DNA of 8,020 nucleotides, from contig CAAFXX010000013.1 in NCBI GenBank assembly GCA_900767075.1, positions 1-8,020 of the forward strand, read 5' to 3'. Positions 6,269 to 8,020 of the stretch are shown here, piece by piece. Below the pieces are notes generated by a model that was not told where the DNA came from, ran no database searches, and worked only from the letters and a program-made list of their open reading frames with translations. The stretch is from Bacteroidales bacterium (GTDB taxonomy: Bacteria; Bacteroidota; Bacteroidia; Bacteroidales; Muribaculaceae). Made by a program: the position numbers and the translations under genes. Numbering within the stretch: position 1 is the first letter of the stretch; every line of letters begins with the position of its first letter.

Positions 6269-7629
6269 TCATCGTGTCAGCGATTTCTCTAATATGCCAA
6301 CCCTATGTCTGAAAAGGAATATTCCTCCCGCGACAGTTAGTGTTATGAACTCTGACATTGGAATTGCCAGCCATAATCCTGCAATACCAATCAGAGAGGG
6401 CAGGATAATAAAAGAAGGTACTAATACCACAAGACCTCGTAATAGGGAGATAAGTGAAGCTATCCATGCCTTCTCAATACTCTGATAGTAACCAATCACA
6501 GCCATATTAGAGATGAAGAAAATCGGGCAAATTGCAAATAATGGTATGCCGGCCTCAGCCAATCCATATTCCATGCCATTTCCCAAAAATATTTCATCTA
6601 TTGGTCTGTTAAACAGCAAACAGCACAATGATAGTCCAATACCTGATAAAATGCTGTGCCAATAGCTTGTTGAAATGTTGCGGCAATCCTGCCGTATGCT
6701 TGATTGCCATAATTAAAGCTGATTATCGGCTGTTCTGACTGAATTATTGAATTTGCAAAAGAGAAGAAAACCGGGAAAAGATAACATACAATTGAATATG
6801 CCGATACTCCTTCGATGCCAATGAGCCGCATAAACATATAATTGCCGGTAAGCATCATTACGCAAGTTGTCGCCTCGGTAAAGAATGCGGAGAACCCAAT
6901 TTTTACAGCATATCGAGTATTAGTCAATATTCCTTCAAATGCATCTGCAATTTTCGTAAATCTGAAGTTAACAGACCATTTACAGAAATAAAGAAACACC
7001 ATTAAAGCTCCGACAATGCCACTTATAGAAGTTGCCAACGCCGCACCGGTAGTTTCAAGTTTCAACTGAAATATAAGATAATAGTCCAAAGCAATATTCA
7101 GAATAGCAGGTAGGAGTTGGCAGGACATGGCATATTTTGGAGAACCGTCAAGTCGCATTACCATCATGCCTCCGATTTGAGGTAACATACAAATCATCGC
7201 CGTAAATAACCAGAACAGATATGCCGAAGACAGCTTCCGTATAGAATCATCTGCTCCAAGTATGTTGACAATTCCTTTAGGATCACTGATAAATATAGTT
7301 GCAAGAAACAATATCAGTAATTCTCCACTTAAAAAACACTGAAATACTATTTTCTTAGCAGAGAGATGTTGTTTGCTGGCAAGACAAATAGATGCCCCGA
7401 CAGAACTGCCGATGCCGAACATCAGGGTGATACCGCAAATCAGAATGAACATTGGAGCAACCATATTGACTGCGGCAAGTCCTAACGGGCCAATACCTTG
7501 TCCAACAAATATCCCGTCGGTGATAAGGAATACAGAGTTACTTAGCATCCCTATCAGTGTGGGGAAGAACAGCGAGCGAAATAACTTCCCTATATTGCCA
7601 TTCTGATAATCAAGTTTTGTGGTTTTCAT
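6269..7629 (-). pseudogene. MATE family efflux pump, broken by a frameshift
   Basis: An inner-membrane multidrug/toxin antiporter of the MatE family. The start at 7629 (MKTTKLDYQNGNIGKLF) and early segments (LITDGIFVGQGIGPLG, FGIGSSVGAS) are typical, as are later ones (MRLDGSPKYAM, SEQPIISFNYGNQAYGRI). The first frame remains MATE-like to about 6665, then runs off-family to a stop near 6598. The next frame, from about 6664 to the TGA at 6269-6271, supplies the missing C-terminal helices (WHSILSGIGLSLCCLLFNR, then YGLAEAGIPLFAICPIFF, ending LFRHRVGILEKSLTR). Joined, they give about 453 residues, the usual MATE length, so one lost base near 6665-6666 explains both parts. The gene lies 21 bases after the GNAT stop and 10 before the acetyltransferase. 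It could be a true inactivating mutation or a sequencing error. Confidence 0.87.
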
Positions 7630-7650
7630 TTTATAATATTCCGATTGCTT

Positions 7651-8020
7651 TCATAGCTCTTTATGCTGCTCCATTTCGATGCAATTCCATGTTTCGCCCA
7701 GACATTCATAGCTCTCGGTATCATGCCTTAAAACACTATGGAATCAAGACGCTTCATAGCAATGAATGGCGGACGGATTATTCTCAAAGACACCGAGCGA
7801 CACTTTTGTAGCTTCAAGCGTTTCAAAAGCATATTTGACTGCCATTGAAACAAGAGCTTTGCCTAAACCGTGACCACGTTTTGAATCATCGACGATGACA
7901 AATCCCAGTCGTTGCTCTGTCGGATTACTTGCCGGAGCGCGCAAGGTGATGTACCCGACAATATCATCGCCATCTGTCATTGTCAGGGCGCGTGATTGTT
8001 GCCCGTCAATATTCCTCTCG
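7651..8020 (-). pseudogene. GNAT acetyltransferase with internal TGA (5' end outside window)
   Basis: GCN5-related N-acetyltransferase using acetyl-CoA. Motif A is clear: LGFVIVDDSKRGHGLGKALV, where RGHGLG is the pyrophosphate-binding R-x-x-G-x-G. The NNPSAIHCYEAS segment is the usual C-terminal motif, in which a glycine then an aromatic should follow. Here TGA (7744-7746) stands where the glycine is expected. Beyond it the same frame reads FHSVLRHDTESYECLGET, then WNCIEME, typical GNAT C-terminal sequence, to a second TGA at 7651-7653. One GGA to TGA change explains this. The frame is open to the right edge (an ATG at 7978-7980 is internal), with perhaps 50 residues missing. It is the first gene seen of the operon with the MATE pump. 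TGA also ends other genes here, so recoding is unlikely. Substrate unknown. Confidence 0.8.

Noticed and set aside
6269..6628. A separate 119-residue membrane protein gene.
   Set aside because: Its only start is a TTG inside MATE-coding sequence and it continues the MATE fold; it is the shifted 3' part of that gene.
7744..7746. TGA read as glycine, as in Gracilibacteria.
   Set aside because: TGA ends the AlbA_2 gene (followed at once by TAA TAA), the exported protein gene and the MATE frame, and EF-G2 points to Bacteroidota, so a nonsense mutation is simpler.

Overview
The window looks like a chromosome segment from a gut Bacteroidota, probably order Bacteroidales. Three things point there: an elongation factor G paralog carrying the extra domain IV segment described for Bacteroides EF-G2, promoter motifs of the Bacteroidota type (TTTG then TAnnTTTG), and a lack of clear Shine-Dalgarno sequences. 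No transposase, integrase, RNA gene or CRISPR array was found.

Layout. Positions 2-1378 (+) hold the 3' two thirds of the EF-G2-like gene, GC-rich and core-like, closed by a strong hairpin at 1414-1441. A short host-like reading frame (39 codons) and an inverted repeat follow. Base composition then drops. Positions 1706-4392 (+) carry a two-gene unit: a protein with AlbA_2 (Schlafen-type), GHKL-ATPase-like and winged-helix parts, then, 29 bases later, an AT-rich gene of 426 codons with a HEPN-type R-N-x3-H motif. This pair is the best candidate for an undescribed defence or toxin-antitoxin-like system. Positions 4601-5122 (-) encode a small exported protein of unknown function.

The intergenic region 5123-5437 contains three CGGACATT repeats, an inverted repeat and a well-formed Bacteroidota promoter reading rightward. 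That promoter leads into a GC-rich reading frame which appears cut off near 5597 at a terminator hairpin.

From 5638 to the right edge everything is on the minus strand and tightly spaced, in transcription order: a GNAT acetyltransferase, a MATE efflux pump and a Vat/CatB-type hexapeptide acetyltransferase. This looks like a drug-modification and export operon. The GNAT gene has an in-frame TGA replacing a conserved glycine and the MATE gene has a frameshift, so only the last gene appears intact. The mix of host-like remnants, AT-rich genes and decayed cargo suggests an accessory region next to a core gene.
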